A stretch of 6,442 nucleotides of DNA, taken from positions 1-6,442 of the forward strand of contig CAZJAO010000013.1 in assembly GCA_964544395.1 (NCBI GenBank), in the 5' to 3' direction. The notes beneath the pieces were generated by a model. It had not been told where the DNA came from, did no database searches, and saw only the letters and a program-made list of their open reading frames with translations. This stretch comes from JAKLIN01 sp964544395 (GTDB taxonomy: Archaea; Nanobdellota; Nanobdellia; Pacearchaeales; GW2011-AR1). Position numbers and translations under genes: made by a program. Positions 1 to 4,820 of the stretch are shown here, piece after piece (position 1 is the first letter of the stretch; every line of letters begins with the position of its first letter).

Positions 1-252
1 AAGAAATATTTTGAAGTTGGAAGCTGTTCAAATCTTACAGATGCACAGGCAAGGAGGCTTAATATCAAAATAGAAGGCAAGGGGACGAGGTATTTTGCAC
101 ATACGTTAAATAACACTGTTCTTGCCTCGCCAAGAGCTTTAATTGCAGTTATGGAGAATAATCAGGAAGCTGACGGAAGCATAAAGATTCCAAAAATTCT
201 TCAGCCTTACATGGGTGGTTCGAAAGAAATAAGGATTCCAAAGAAGAAATAA
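1..252 (+). CDS. serS: Seryl-tRNA synthetase, C-terminal fragment (5' end outside window)
   Basis: This is the last 83 residues of a class II seryl-tRNA synthetase, the cytoplasmic enzyme that charges tRNA-Ser with serine using ATP. The reading frame is open from the first base and ends in TAA. It shows the family's conserved tail in order: GSCSNLTDAQARRLNIK (residues about 7-23), then HTLNNTVLASPRALIAVMEN (about 34-53), which is class II motif 3 with its invariant Arg, and DGSIKIPKILQPYMGG soon after. The family is normally about 420-460 residues, so roughly four fifths of the gene lies upstream. This is the common bacterial/archaeal type of SerRS, not the rare methanogen type. Only 52 bases separate it from the sigma gene, and these carry a TATA-like box, so the two need not be cotranscribed. 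The identification is firm. Confidence 0.95.
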   Translation, partial: KKYFEVGSCSNLTDAQARRLNIKIEGKGTRYFAHTLNNTVLASPRALIAVMENNQEADGSIKIPKILQPYMGGSKEIRIPKKK

Positions 253-276
253 AGTATATCTTTCTGCGAATAAATC

Positions 277-285
277 TTTTTAAAA
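277..285 (+). promoter_or_regulatory. TATA-like box upstream of the sigma factor gene
   Basis: TTTTTAAAA is centred about 24 bases before the GTG at 305, the spacing expected if transcription starts at or next to the start codon. There is no Shine-Dalgarno sequence in between, so the mRNA may be leaderless. The same TTTTTAAA core occurs before 2808 and 4384. It contains TAAAAT, which also resembles a bacterial -10 element, but no convincing -35 lies about 17 bases upstream. Confidence 0.5.
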
Positions 286-304
286 TAACAAATTTTTCTA
301 GCCT

Positions 305-1135
305 GTGGCAAAATATGAAAACTTTTCTCAATTTGTCAACGGAAAAGATACAAGAAATCCAGATGAATTTGATGAATTGATGAGGGAATATCGTCAGACT
401 GGCAGTAAAGATTTGAGAAGTTCACTAATTACTGCTCATTTAGGCTTAGTAACTACTGTTGCAAGAAAACTTAGGGGACGAGGTTTGGATGAAGATGATT
501 TGATTCAGGAAGGCAGAATAGGATTGATGGACTGTATTGATAATCATTATGATCCTAATAAAGGGGGTAGAAATTTTAAGGCATATGCGGTTCATTACAT
601 AAGATCTGAAATTTTTAGAGCTATTCAAGATCATAGCAGAACAATTAGGCTGCCAGTTAATCAGATAGAAAAATCAATTAGGATAAAAAATGATTCTGAA
701 GATTATGAAAAAAGATATGGCAGGAAACCAAAGATGGAAGAATTGGTTGGGATTACTTCTATCTCCCTTGATGGAATAGAGGAACTTCTTCAATATTCTG
801 AGCCTATATCTCTTGACTTCACTTATGAGGGTGGCGATGAAAATCGTGAAGCTCGTGCAGTTGATACAAATTCAAATAAACAAATTGAACTTATATCTGA
901 AAGAGATAGTCTCAAGAGACTTTTAGACAGAGCTACTGGTTTAACTCGGGAGGAAAGGGACTTAATCAATGAAAAATATGGGCTGAATGGTTACGTAGGT
1001 TTTATGACTAACGAAGAACTTGGCAGAGCACATGGAATTACGGGCGAGAGAATAAGACAGAAAATGATAAAAATAAGAAGGAAAATAAGGAATGCAAACT
1101 CCAGATTAATCAGAGAAGAATCAGCAAAATCTTAA
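305..1135 (+). CDS. Complete sigma-70 family RNA polymerase sigma factor in an archaeal setting
   Basis: This 276-residue protein has the full sigma-70 architecture after region 1.1. Region 2.1 is about residues 41-60. Region 2.2 is 61-87, with DDLIQEGRIGLMD, the helix that docks on the polymerase beta-prime clamp. Regions 2.3-2.4 are 89-123, ending in RTIRLPVNQIEK. Region 3 is about 124-165, with YGRKPKMEEL. The 3.2 finger begins with EPISLD at 166, and region 4 is about 193-263, with helix-turn-helix MTNEELGRAHGITGERIRQK. In bacteria such proteins direct core polymerase to -10/-35 promoters. Compared with E. coli RpoD, the melting pair W433/W434 is His97/Tyr98, Q437 is Ser101, T440 is Phe104 and R584 is Gly247; E585, R586, R588 and Q589 are kept. 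GTG 305 is chosen because a TATA-like box sits 24 bases upstream; the next in-frame ATG would lose 25 residues. The family call is firm; its role with an archaeal polymerase is unknown. Confidence 0.93.
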   Translation: MAKYENFSQFVNGKDTRNPDEFDELMREYRQTGSKDLRSSLITAHLGLVTTVARKLRGRGLDEDDLIQEGRIGLMDCIDNHYDPNKGGRNFKAYAVHYIRSEIFRAIQDHSRTIRLPVNQIEKSIRIKNDSEDYEKRYGRKPKMEELVGITSISLDGIEELLQYSEPISLDFTYEGGDENREARAVDTNSNKQIELISERDSLKRLLDRATGLTREERDLINEKYGLNGYVGFMTNEELGRAHGITGERIRQKMIKIRRKIRNANSRLIREESAKS

Positions 1136-1561
1136 AGCCGTTGTTTCTTCAATATTACCGTCGGATTTGCAGATGAATACATGAAGAACATTGCTGCTTG
1201 GCACTTTTGTTGCTACCATAGCAATCGGATAAGAAGCTACATTATAATCTGAGATATTTCCTGATTGCGAGACATCTTTCCACATAACCAAAAAGCTATT
1301 TGCATCATTGTTGTTTTGCACTTGTGCATCACTTAAAATTGTTAGATTATAACCGTGAAGTGTTTCACATGTAGTAATTTTCTGGATACAGGCATTTGTC
1401 CCGCCAGTTTGATTTCCGGATAAACTAAAATTTCCAAGGTTTATGGAACTAAGATTTATGATTCCCTTGCTATTTGCATAAATGATAACCCCGATAATAA
1501 GAATTATGAATATAAGCCACATTCCCCCTCTTCTTCGTCGTGGATATTGATAATTATTCAT
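1121..1561 (-). CDS. Single-span membrane protein with cysteine- and sequon-rich outer domain, unknown function
   Basis: I do not recognise a family. The 146-residue protein starts with a basic stretch (RRRR at 8-11), then one hydrophobic span at about 14-30. About 115 polar residues follow that by the positive-inside rule should lie outside the cell. That domain has four cysteines (58, 65, 131 and 146, the last being the final residue), enough for two disulfides, and five N-x-S/T sequons (Asn 36, 44, 50, 72, 102). The span is not followed by an obvious signal peptidase site, so it is probably an anchor. Its ATG overlaps the upstream gene's TGA as ATGA, and a GGAG lies 10 bases before it inside that gene, so translation is probably coupled. 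Its 3' end overlaps the sigma gene's 3' end by 15 bases tail to tail. Being a real gene is likely; a role as sigma regulator would be speculation. Confidence 0.75.
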   Translation of the reverse strand: MNNYQYPRRRRGGMWLIFIILIIGVIIYANSKGIINLSSINLGNFSLSGNQTGGTNACIQKITTCETLHGYNLTILSDAQVQNNNDANSFLVMWKDVSQSGNISDYNVASYPIAMVATKVPSSNVLHVFICKSDGNIEETTALRFC

Positions 1562-1914
1562 CTTTTCTTAACTCCTGTTTTTTTCAATGGTTTTTCGTCT
1601 TTTAACAAGCCGATTTTTTTCAATTCAATTCTAACATTCTTCTTTGGAAATGGCTTTTCATATGTTTCAAATTTGAGCGCCATTTTGTGTGCTTGTTGAT
1701 AATTATAATTGAAGTTTTTCATGAAATATTCTTCGCATTCTTCATGACGGATTGTATGCAGTCTCACACTTTTTGGAACGTCTTTGTAAACTCTGATTAA
1801 ATGCTCGCCATGTTTTTTTGGCCATTTAATTCCGTGAGCTTTTGCAGCGAATTTATTCATTCCAATAAATCCGAACTTCTCTTTTTTCTTTTCTTCTTCA
1901 ATCTCGTACCTCAT
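1558..1914 (-). CDS. Small conserved-looking protein with HxxxHExxE...AH motif, unknown function
   Basis: This soluble, very basic protein has 118 residues. Its most distinctive part is HTIRHEECEE (residues 53-62), followed by NYQQAHKMAL (71-80). The spaced His/Glu residues (H53, H57, E58, E61, H76) could bind a metal. The pattern recalls small phage and DPANN proteins of the 'RHExxE...AHxxA' kind, loosely reminiscent of zinc peptidases. However, the classical HExxH is absent, so enzyme function is not claimed. The ends are Lys-rich (EEEKKKEK near the start, KKTGVKKR at the tail), which would suit nucleic-acid or ribosome contact. ATG 1914 is preferred over an upstream TTG at 1923. It is first in a two-gene unit with the membrane protein at 1561, with a 4-base ATGA overlap. 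Its own TATA-like box overlaps the stop codon of the preceding GTPase. Confidence 0.7.
   Translation of the reverse strand: MRYEIEEEKKKEKFGFIGMNKFAAKAHGIKWPKKHGEHLIRVYKDVPKSVRLHTIRHEECEEYFMKNFNYNYQQAHKMALKFETYEKPFPKKNVRIELKKIGLLKDEKPLKKTGVKKR
1572..1575 (-). promoter_or_regulatory. Shine-Dalgarno (GGAG) for the membrane protein at 1561
   Basis: On the minus strand GGAG lies 10 bases before the ATG at 1561, inside the end of the upstream gene. Together with the ATGA overlap this supports internal initiation in a two-gene mRNA. It contrasts with the window's other genes, most of which lack such a site. Confidence 0.5.
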
Positions 1915-1947
1915 CCAAATCAACTCTTTATTATTTCACGTAGATTA

Positions 1948-1959
1948 TATTTATAAATT
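1948..1959 (-). promoter_or_regulatory. TATA-like box for the 1914-1121 gene pair
   Basis: The minus-strand AATTTATAAATA contains the palindrome TTTATAAA, centred about 39 bases before ATG 1914 and about 30 before the alternative TTG at 1923. It overlaps the TAA stop of the GTPase gene (1951-1953). A start site about 26 bases downstream would give an mRNA with a leader of only about a dozen bases. Confidence 0.4.
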
Positions 1960-2808
1960 CTGTGAATTGCTGTAATCCTTAATTCTTATTTTTCCTTCCT
2001 GCCAATCTCTAAGGACTTGCTTAGATGTCCTGATTTCATCAACTTGATTTCCTCTCCTAAGATAATTCAATTTTCTTCCCAATTCTTCAATCAGAACTTC
2101 GGAATCACTTTGTGTATTCAAACCATAATGCCTTTGCAAAACCTCAGGATATTCTTTCATTAAACTGTCAACAACCATTTCAGGGTCACGGATTTTATTC
2201 CAGTCAATTGCGCCAATCTGCGAGAATTTTACCGATGTTTCCCTATTTATTGGAGTTCTTTCTTCAGGATGAAGTATTCCTGGCGCATCAATAAGATAAA
2301 TTCCACGGGCTAACCTTATCTTTTGTATTGTTTTTGTATAACCGGCAATTGGGGAAACTCGAGCAGAGGCTTTCAATATCAATGAATTAATCAAAGAACT
2401 CTTTCCAGTATTAGGATATCCTAAAATGCCAACATTGACAGCATCCTTGTCTACCTTCTTTGCTTCTTTTTTAATCAGATTTCTAAGAATCACCACGCCT
2501 CTTTTTTCTTTGGATGAAAAGAAGACATGCGGATTTAATTTTGCTAACTCCAATGTTTCATCAATTTCATGAGTGTTGACTAAATCTGCCTTGTTAAGAA
2601 CATAGATTATTCTTTTATGCATAGATCTTATCTTTTTCTCTATTACGGGATGCCTTGTCCTTTCAATAAATCGTGCGTCAAGAACCTCCAAAATAATATC
2701 TGCCTGATAGATGAGATTGTTAATTATTGCTGGTATTGACTGCCTATGCTGATTAATTGTATTGCTCTTATTTCGTTCAGGGCTTGCTTTTCCAAAGGTA
2801 TTTGCCAT
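1951..2808 (-). CDS. Circularly permuted GTPase, YlqF/Nog2-like, probable large ribosomal subunit assembly factor
   Basis: This 285-residue GTPase has its motifs in permuted order, the hallmark of the YlqF/RbgA-Nog2-Lsg1 group. DAR comes at 44-46, G4 NKAD at 72-75 and G5-like SSK at 98-100. These are followed by the P-loop GYPNTGKSS (130-138), a G2-region Thr (158-160) and G3 DAPG (174-177). Known members act late in maturation of the large ribosomal subunit; archaeal versions are related to the eukaryotic ones. The C-terminal part (about 195-285, with LRDWQEGKI at 266-274) is the helical domain that usually contacts rRNA or protein. The length is normal. ATG 2808 is supported by a TTTTTAAA box centred 26 bases upstream and by the absence of a Shine-Dalgarno sequence. 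It is divergent from the small zinc protein gene at 2901. The family is firm; the exact ribosomal step is inferred. Confidence 0.92.
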   Translation of the reverse strand: MANTFGKASPERNKSNTINQHRQSIPAIINNLIYQADIILEVLDARFIERTRHPVIEKKIRSMHKRIIYVLNKADLVNTHEIDETLELAKLNPHVFFSSKEKRGVVILRNLIKKEAKKVDKDAVNVGILGYPNTGKSSLINSLILKASARVSPIAGYTKTIQKIRLARGIYLIDAPGILHPEERTPINRETSVKFSQIGAIDWNKIRDPEMVVDSLMKEYPEVLQRHYGLNTQSDSEVLIEELGRKLNYLRRGNQVDEIRTSKQVLRDWQEGKIRIKDYSNSQNL

Positions 2809-2822
2809 GAGAATAAGACATA

Positions 2823-2843
2823 TTTGGAGTTTAAAAATCCAAA
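2823..2843. repeat. Inverted repeat straddling the GTPase TATA-like box
   Basis: Perfect 6-base arms TTTGGA (2823-2828) and TCCAAA (2838-2843) are separated by 9 bases that hold the GTPase promoter's TATA-like core. A dyad across a TATA box is a common layout for an archaeal repressor operator. Six-base arms in AT-rich DNA could also arise by chance. Confidence 0.35.
2830..2837 (-). promoter_or_regulatory. TATA-like box of the permuted GTPase gene
   Basis: The minus-strand sequence is TTTTTAAA, centred about 26 bases before ATG 2808, consistent with a leaderless transcript. The same 8-base core appears upstream of the sigma gene and of the gene at 4384 at nearly the same distance. Confidence 0.55.
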
Positions 2844-2857
2844 CATTACATATGTTT
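2841..2857. repeat. Inverted repeat abutting the TATA box of the small zinc protein gene
   Basis: The arms AAACAT (2841-2846) and ATGTTT (2852-2857) are separated by 5 bases. The right arm overlaps the first bases of the TTTATATA box at 2855. This is a possible operator or activator site for the rightward promoter, but AT-rich composition weakens the case. Confidence 0.3.
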
Positions 2858-2862
2858 ATATA
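2855..2862 (+). promoter_or_regulatory. Archaeal consensus TATA box for the CxxC-x17-CxxC gene
   Basis: TTTATATA matches the archaeal TATA-box consensus. A start about 26 bases downstream falls near 2884, immediately before the GGAGG at 2885, giving a leader of about 17 bases. This is the best-formed promoter in the window. Confidence 0.6.
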
Positions 2863-2884
2863 TCCAATTTAATCTTGATAAACT

Positions 2885-2889
2885 GGAGG
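2885..2889 (+). promoter_or_regulatory. Strong Shine-Dalgarno GGAGG for the small zinc protein
   Basis: GGAGG lies 11 bases before the ATG at 2901 and decides the start of a gene that is only 52 codons long. It is the clearest ribosome-binding site in the window and suggests strong translation. Confidence 0.65.
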
Positions 2890-2900
2890 AAAACTAACTA

Positions 2901-3059
2901 ATGGGATTTAATGATAGCTTTAGCGGACCAAGAGAAATGCATAAAGCCGTTTGTTCTGAATGTAAGAAAGAGTGCGAAGTACCTTTCAAACCTACAGCAG
3001 GCAAGCCAGTTTTTTGCAAAGAATGTTACGCTAAAAAAGCTCCGAAAAGAAGATTTTAA
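2901..3059 (+). CDS. Small CxxC-x17-CxxC zinc-ribbon protein
   Basis: This 52-residue protein has two CxxC pairs, Cys18/Cys21 and Cys39/Cys42, separated by exactly 17 residues. The context VCSECKKECEVPFKP...KPVFCKECY is very characteristic. It matches the widespread CxxC-x17-CxxC small-protein domain, common in Patescibacteria and DPANN archaea, whose function is not established. The four cysteines should bind one zinc ion. A fifth cysteine (25) is also usual in this ECEVPFKP motif. The C-terminus is basic (KKAPKRRF), which would suit RNA, DNA or ribosome contact. The start is fixed by GGAGG at 2885-2889 and the TATA box at 2855. A run of six T lies 14 bases after the stop, so it may be transcribed separately from the cyclophilin gene 33 bases downstream. 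The family is confident; the role is unknown. Confidence 0.9.
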   Translation: MGFNDSFSGPREMHKAVCSECKKECEVPFKPTAGKPVFCKECYAKKAPKRRF

Positions 3060-3072
3060 TAATTTATTTCTA

Positions 3073-3078
3073 TTTTTT
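3073..3078 (+). terminator. Possible oligo-T terminator after the small zinc protein gene
   Basis: Six consecutive T begin 14 bases after the stop at 3059, inside a T-rich stretch without a hairpin. Archaeal terminators are typically such oligo-T runs. If it works, the cyclophilin gene needs its own promoter; the weak AT-rich sequence near 3061-3069 is at the right distance from 3093. Confidence 0.3.
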
Positions 3079-3092
3079 GTTAGCTTAAAAAA

Positions 3093-3566
3093 ATGGCAGA
3101 AAATCAGGATACAAGAATTAAGTTTGAAACAAATAAAGGCGAGATAGTCATTGAGCTTTACAAAGACATGCCTATTACAGCCGGGAATTTTGAGAAATTA
3201 GTCAGAGCTAGATTCTATAACGGAGTTATTTTTCATAGAATAATTGATGGTTTCATGATACAGGGTGGAGACCCAACAGGAACCGGCATGGGCGGTCCAG
3301 GATATAAAATAAAGGATGAGTTCACTGAAACAGAACTTGACGAGAATAAAAGAGGAACAATTGCAATGGCAAATGCAGGTCCGGACACCGGTGGAAGCCA
3401 ATTCTTCATAAATTTAGTTTATAATAATTTTTTAGATGGAAAACATCCCGTTTTTGGGAGAGTTGTTGAAGGAATGGATGTTGTTGACCAGATGGCTAAA
3501 GTTGAAACAAATTCACAGGACAAGCCTCTTGAAGAAGTTAAGATAATCAAAGCTGAAGTGATTTAA
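3093..3566 (+). CDS. Cyclophilin-type peptidyl-prolyl cis-trans isomerase
   Basis: This 157-residue single-domain cyclophilin catalyses cis-trans isomerisation of peptide bonds before proline and helps protein folding. It has no signal peptide, so it acts in the cytoplasm. The active-site blocks are intact: FHRIIDGFMIQGGD (residues 47-60, with catalytic Arg49 plus Phe54, Met55 and Gln57), MANAGPDTGGSQFFI (92-106) and FLDGKHPVFG (113-122, with His118). The position of human CypA Trp121 is Phe113, as in many prokaryotic members that bind cyclosporin poorly. ATG 3093 gives a normal length, but no Shine-Dalgarno sequence precedes it. Its stop is 2 bases from the stop of the convergent VTT gene. 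The last 11 codons and following bases (3533-3573) recur in diverged form at 4315-4355, pointing to a duplication or insertion at this 3' end. Confidence 0.96.
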   Translation: MAENQDTRIKFETNKGEIVIELYKDMPITAGNFEKLVRARFYNGVIFHRIIDGFMIQGGDPTGTGMGGPGYKIKDEFTETELDENKRGTIAMANAGPDTGGSQFFINLVYNNFLDGKHPVFGRVVEGMDVVDQMAKVETNSQDKPLEEVKIIKAEVI

Positions 3567-3573
3567 AATTATT
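3534..3573 (+). repeat. Copy 1 of direct repeat: cyclophilin 3' end
   Basis: This segment, with base 3533, is copied at 4315-4355 on the same strand, offset by 782. Seventeen bases (3534-3550) are identical to 4316-4332. Over 41 aligned bases I count 36 identities, continuing past the stop codon. The two copies flank the VTT gene. Confidence 0.75.
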
Positions 3574-4264
3574 GGGTTATATTTTTCTTTCTTTTGAATG
3601 TAATCATCAATACATTCTTGATATTTTTTCTGTATATTATTAGTACTATTCCAGTATTCAATATTATTGCAGATAAGCCCGGTATTAAATAATTCAAATT
3701 ATTATTCAAAATTCCAAATATAATAAAAATAAATGCGATTTGATTGACTAGATTTCCAATTATGCTTATTATTATTGACTTAATCATTTTTAACCCACGT
3801 AATCCTCCTACAATGCATCCAAGATTAGAAGGAAGGAAAAATACAAAATTAAACAGGATTATCAATGCCGTGGAATCATTTTTGAAAATTGTTCTTAATT
3901 TTTTTTCTTTATTTTCGTCTAAATTGATGTATTCATCAAATGCTTTATGTCCAATCTTTTTTGATAAAATAAAAATCAGAGGAATTCCTAAAATTATTCC
4001 TATTGAAGTTATAATTATAATTGTAGAAAGACTAAAAATGAAAGCTCCTGCAAGCACTACTGCCGAAGGGATAAGTCCGATAAAAAGGCTAACTAAGATA
4101 ATTAGAACGTATACTGGCTGGGCAAAATCTTCATAATGGGAAAACAAATTAGTAAGAATTACCTGATTGAAATTAAAACTAGATTCTAATATTATCACTC
4201 CAATGCAAATAATTAATAATCCGACTAAGAAATAATTTCTTAATTTTTTAAAATTTATAGTCAT
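3569..4264 (-). CDS. VTT-domain (TVP38/TMEM64, DedA-like) integral membrane protein
   Basis: This is a 231-residue, Ile-rich protein with about six hydrophobic segments (about 11-27, 52-76, 79-101, 131-152, 163-186, 193-211). The VTT pattern is visible as PSAVVLAGAFIF (66-77), then GIPLIFILSKKIGHKAF (93-109), and the second half-site FFLPSNLGCIVGGLRGL (142-158). Related proteins act in membrane lipid handling (undecaprenyl-phosphate or phospholipid scrambling in DedA/TMEM41-type members); the substrate here is not predictable. ATG 4264 is preferred over TTG 4282 because a TATA-like box is centred 25 bases before it. GC is low: about 13 of 60 bases in each of three sampled 60-base stretches (3601-3780), against about 18 of 60 in samples of the helicase gene. 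The gene lies between two copies of the cyclophilin 3' end, suggesting acquisition as a unit. Confidence 0.82.
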   Translation of the reverse strand: MTINFKKLRNYFLVGLLIICIGVIILESSFNFNQVILTNLFSHYEDFAQPVYVLIILVSLFIGLIPSAVVLAGAFIFSLSTIIIITSIGIILGIPLIFILSKKIGHKAFDEYINLDENKEKKLRTIFKNDSTALIILFNFVFFLPSNLGCIVGGLRGLKMIKSIIISIIGNLVNQIAFIFIIFGILNNNLNYLIPGLSAIILNTGIVLIIYRKNIKNVLMITFKRKKNITQ

Positions 4265-4285
4265 ATAAGGTAATACTTTCAAGGA

Positions 4286-4292
4286 TTTTTAA
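4286..4292 (-). promoter_or_regulatory. TATA-like box of the VTT gene
   Basis: On the minus strand TTAAAAA (in CTTAAAAAT) is centred 25 bases before ATG 4264, with no Shine-Dalgarno sequence. This supports 4264 as the start and a leaderless mRNA. Confidence 0.4.
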
Positions 4293-4297
4293 GACTA

Positions 4298-4348
4298 ATG
4301 GAGTTTAAGTCTCGAGAAGTTAAGATAATCAAGGCTGAACTTATTTAG
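4298..4348 (+). pseudogene. Remnant of a second cyclophilin 3' end
   Basis: In frame this reads EVKIIKAELI then TAG, against EVKIIKAEVI then TAA at the end of the intact cyclophilin. Differences are mostly silent or conservative (AAG for AAA, Leu for Val, one stop for another), suggesting the copy diverged while coding. Upstream similarity stops abruptly at 4315. An in-frame ATG at 4298 leaves a 16-codon ORF that is unlikely to be a real gene. It may be the leftover of a tandem cyclophilin copy or the far junction of an insertion. Confidence 0.6.
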
Positions 4349-4353
4349 AATAA

Positions 4354-4361
4354 TTTTTAAA
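4354..4361 (+). promoter_or_regulatory. TATA-like box of the four-span membrane protein gene
   Basis: TTTTTAAA is centred about 26 bases before ATG 4384, with no Shine-Dalgarno sequence, again fitting a leaderless transcript. It starts within the last bases of the cyclophilin-like remnant repeat. Confidence 0.5.
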
Positions 4362-4383
4362 GATAAATAAGCAATCCTTTAAC

Positions 4384-4815
4384 ATGGATAGACCTAAGAA
4401 AGTTTCTACTGCATTAAAATTACTTTATGTGGCTTTTGTTTTATCAGTTATTAATGTCATACTAAATATTCCCATAGAAGAAAGATCTCTTCTTCAAGGC
4501 GGTATAAATTATGGAAGCACCTTTACCGGATTTTTTATAGGTACTGTAATTTTTGTATCAATTTGCAGTCTGGCGTTCTTAGCTTTTTTAATATACAAAA
4601 TTAGAAAAGGTAGAAATTGGGCAAGGATTACATTCTTGGTTATTTCTGCAATTGGTATTCCTTTCTCTATTTTTTCAGTGATAGCATCATTGACAATAAA
4701 TCCTTTTCCTGAAATTCTTAGTATTATAGAAATAATCTTAGAGATAACTGCAATTGTATTATTATTCCAAAAGAAATCATCTGAATGGTTTAATTTGATG
4801 AAGAAGACTAAATAA
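4384..4815 (+). CDS. Four-span integral membrane protein with GRNWAR motif, unknown function
   Basis: This protein has 143 residues and four hydrophobic segments (about 12-29, 48-71, 82-103, 110-128). The short cytoplasmic-looking loop KIRKGRNWARI (72-82) and the C-terminal SEWF (133-136) resemble a family of small bacterial membrane proteins of unknown function. Those typically begin with RPK..., as MDRPKKVSTALKLLY does here. I know of no established activity. The predicted topology puts both ends and the basic loop inside. ATG 4384 follows a TATA-like box at 4354-4361 at the leaderless spacing. The gene converges with the helicase, with only 5 bases between stops. The resemblance to bacterial proteins suggests ancient transfer, but this is from memory of the pattern, not a search. 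Confidence 0.75.
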   Translation: MDRPKKVSTALKLLYVAFVLSVINVILNIPIEERSLLQGGINYGSTFTGFFIGTVIFVSICSLAFLAFLIYKIRKGRNWARITFLVISAIGIPFSIFSVIASLTINPFPEILSIIEIILEITAIVLLFQKKSSEWFNLMKKTK

Positions 4816-4820
4816 ATTAT

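Noticed and set aside
1136..1160. Terminator after the sigma gene
   Set aside because: No hairpin or clear oligo-T run follows the stop; the region is coding on the other strand.
2911..3147. Rightward 78-codon ORF overlapping the zinc protein and the cyclophilin start
   Set aside because: It is out of frame with both the clear CxxC-x17-CxxC gene and the cyclophilin; it has no ribosome site of its own and no recognisable protein features.
3578..3597. T-rich tract after the cyclophilin as a terminator
   Set aside because: It fits an archaeal oligo-T signal by position, but it encodes the Lys/Arg-rich tail of the convergent VTT gene on the other strand, which alone explains it; not strong enough to annotate.
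3744..4136. Rightward 130-codon ORF
   Set aside because: It runs antisense through the VTT membrane gene, where the Ile-rich codons leave the other strand open; no domain pattern.
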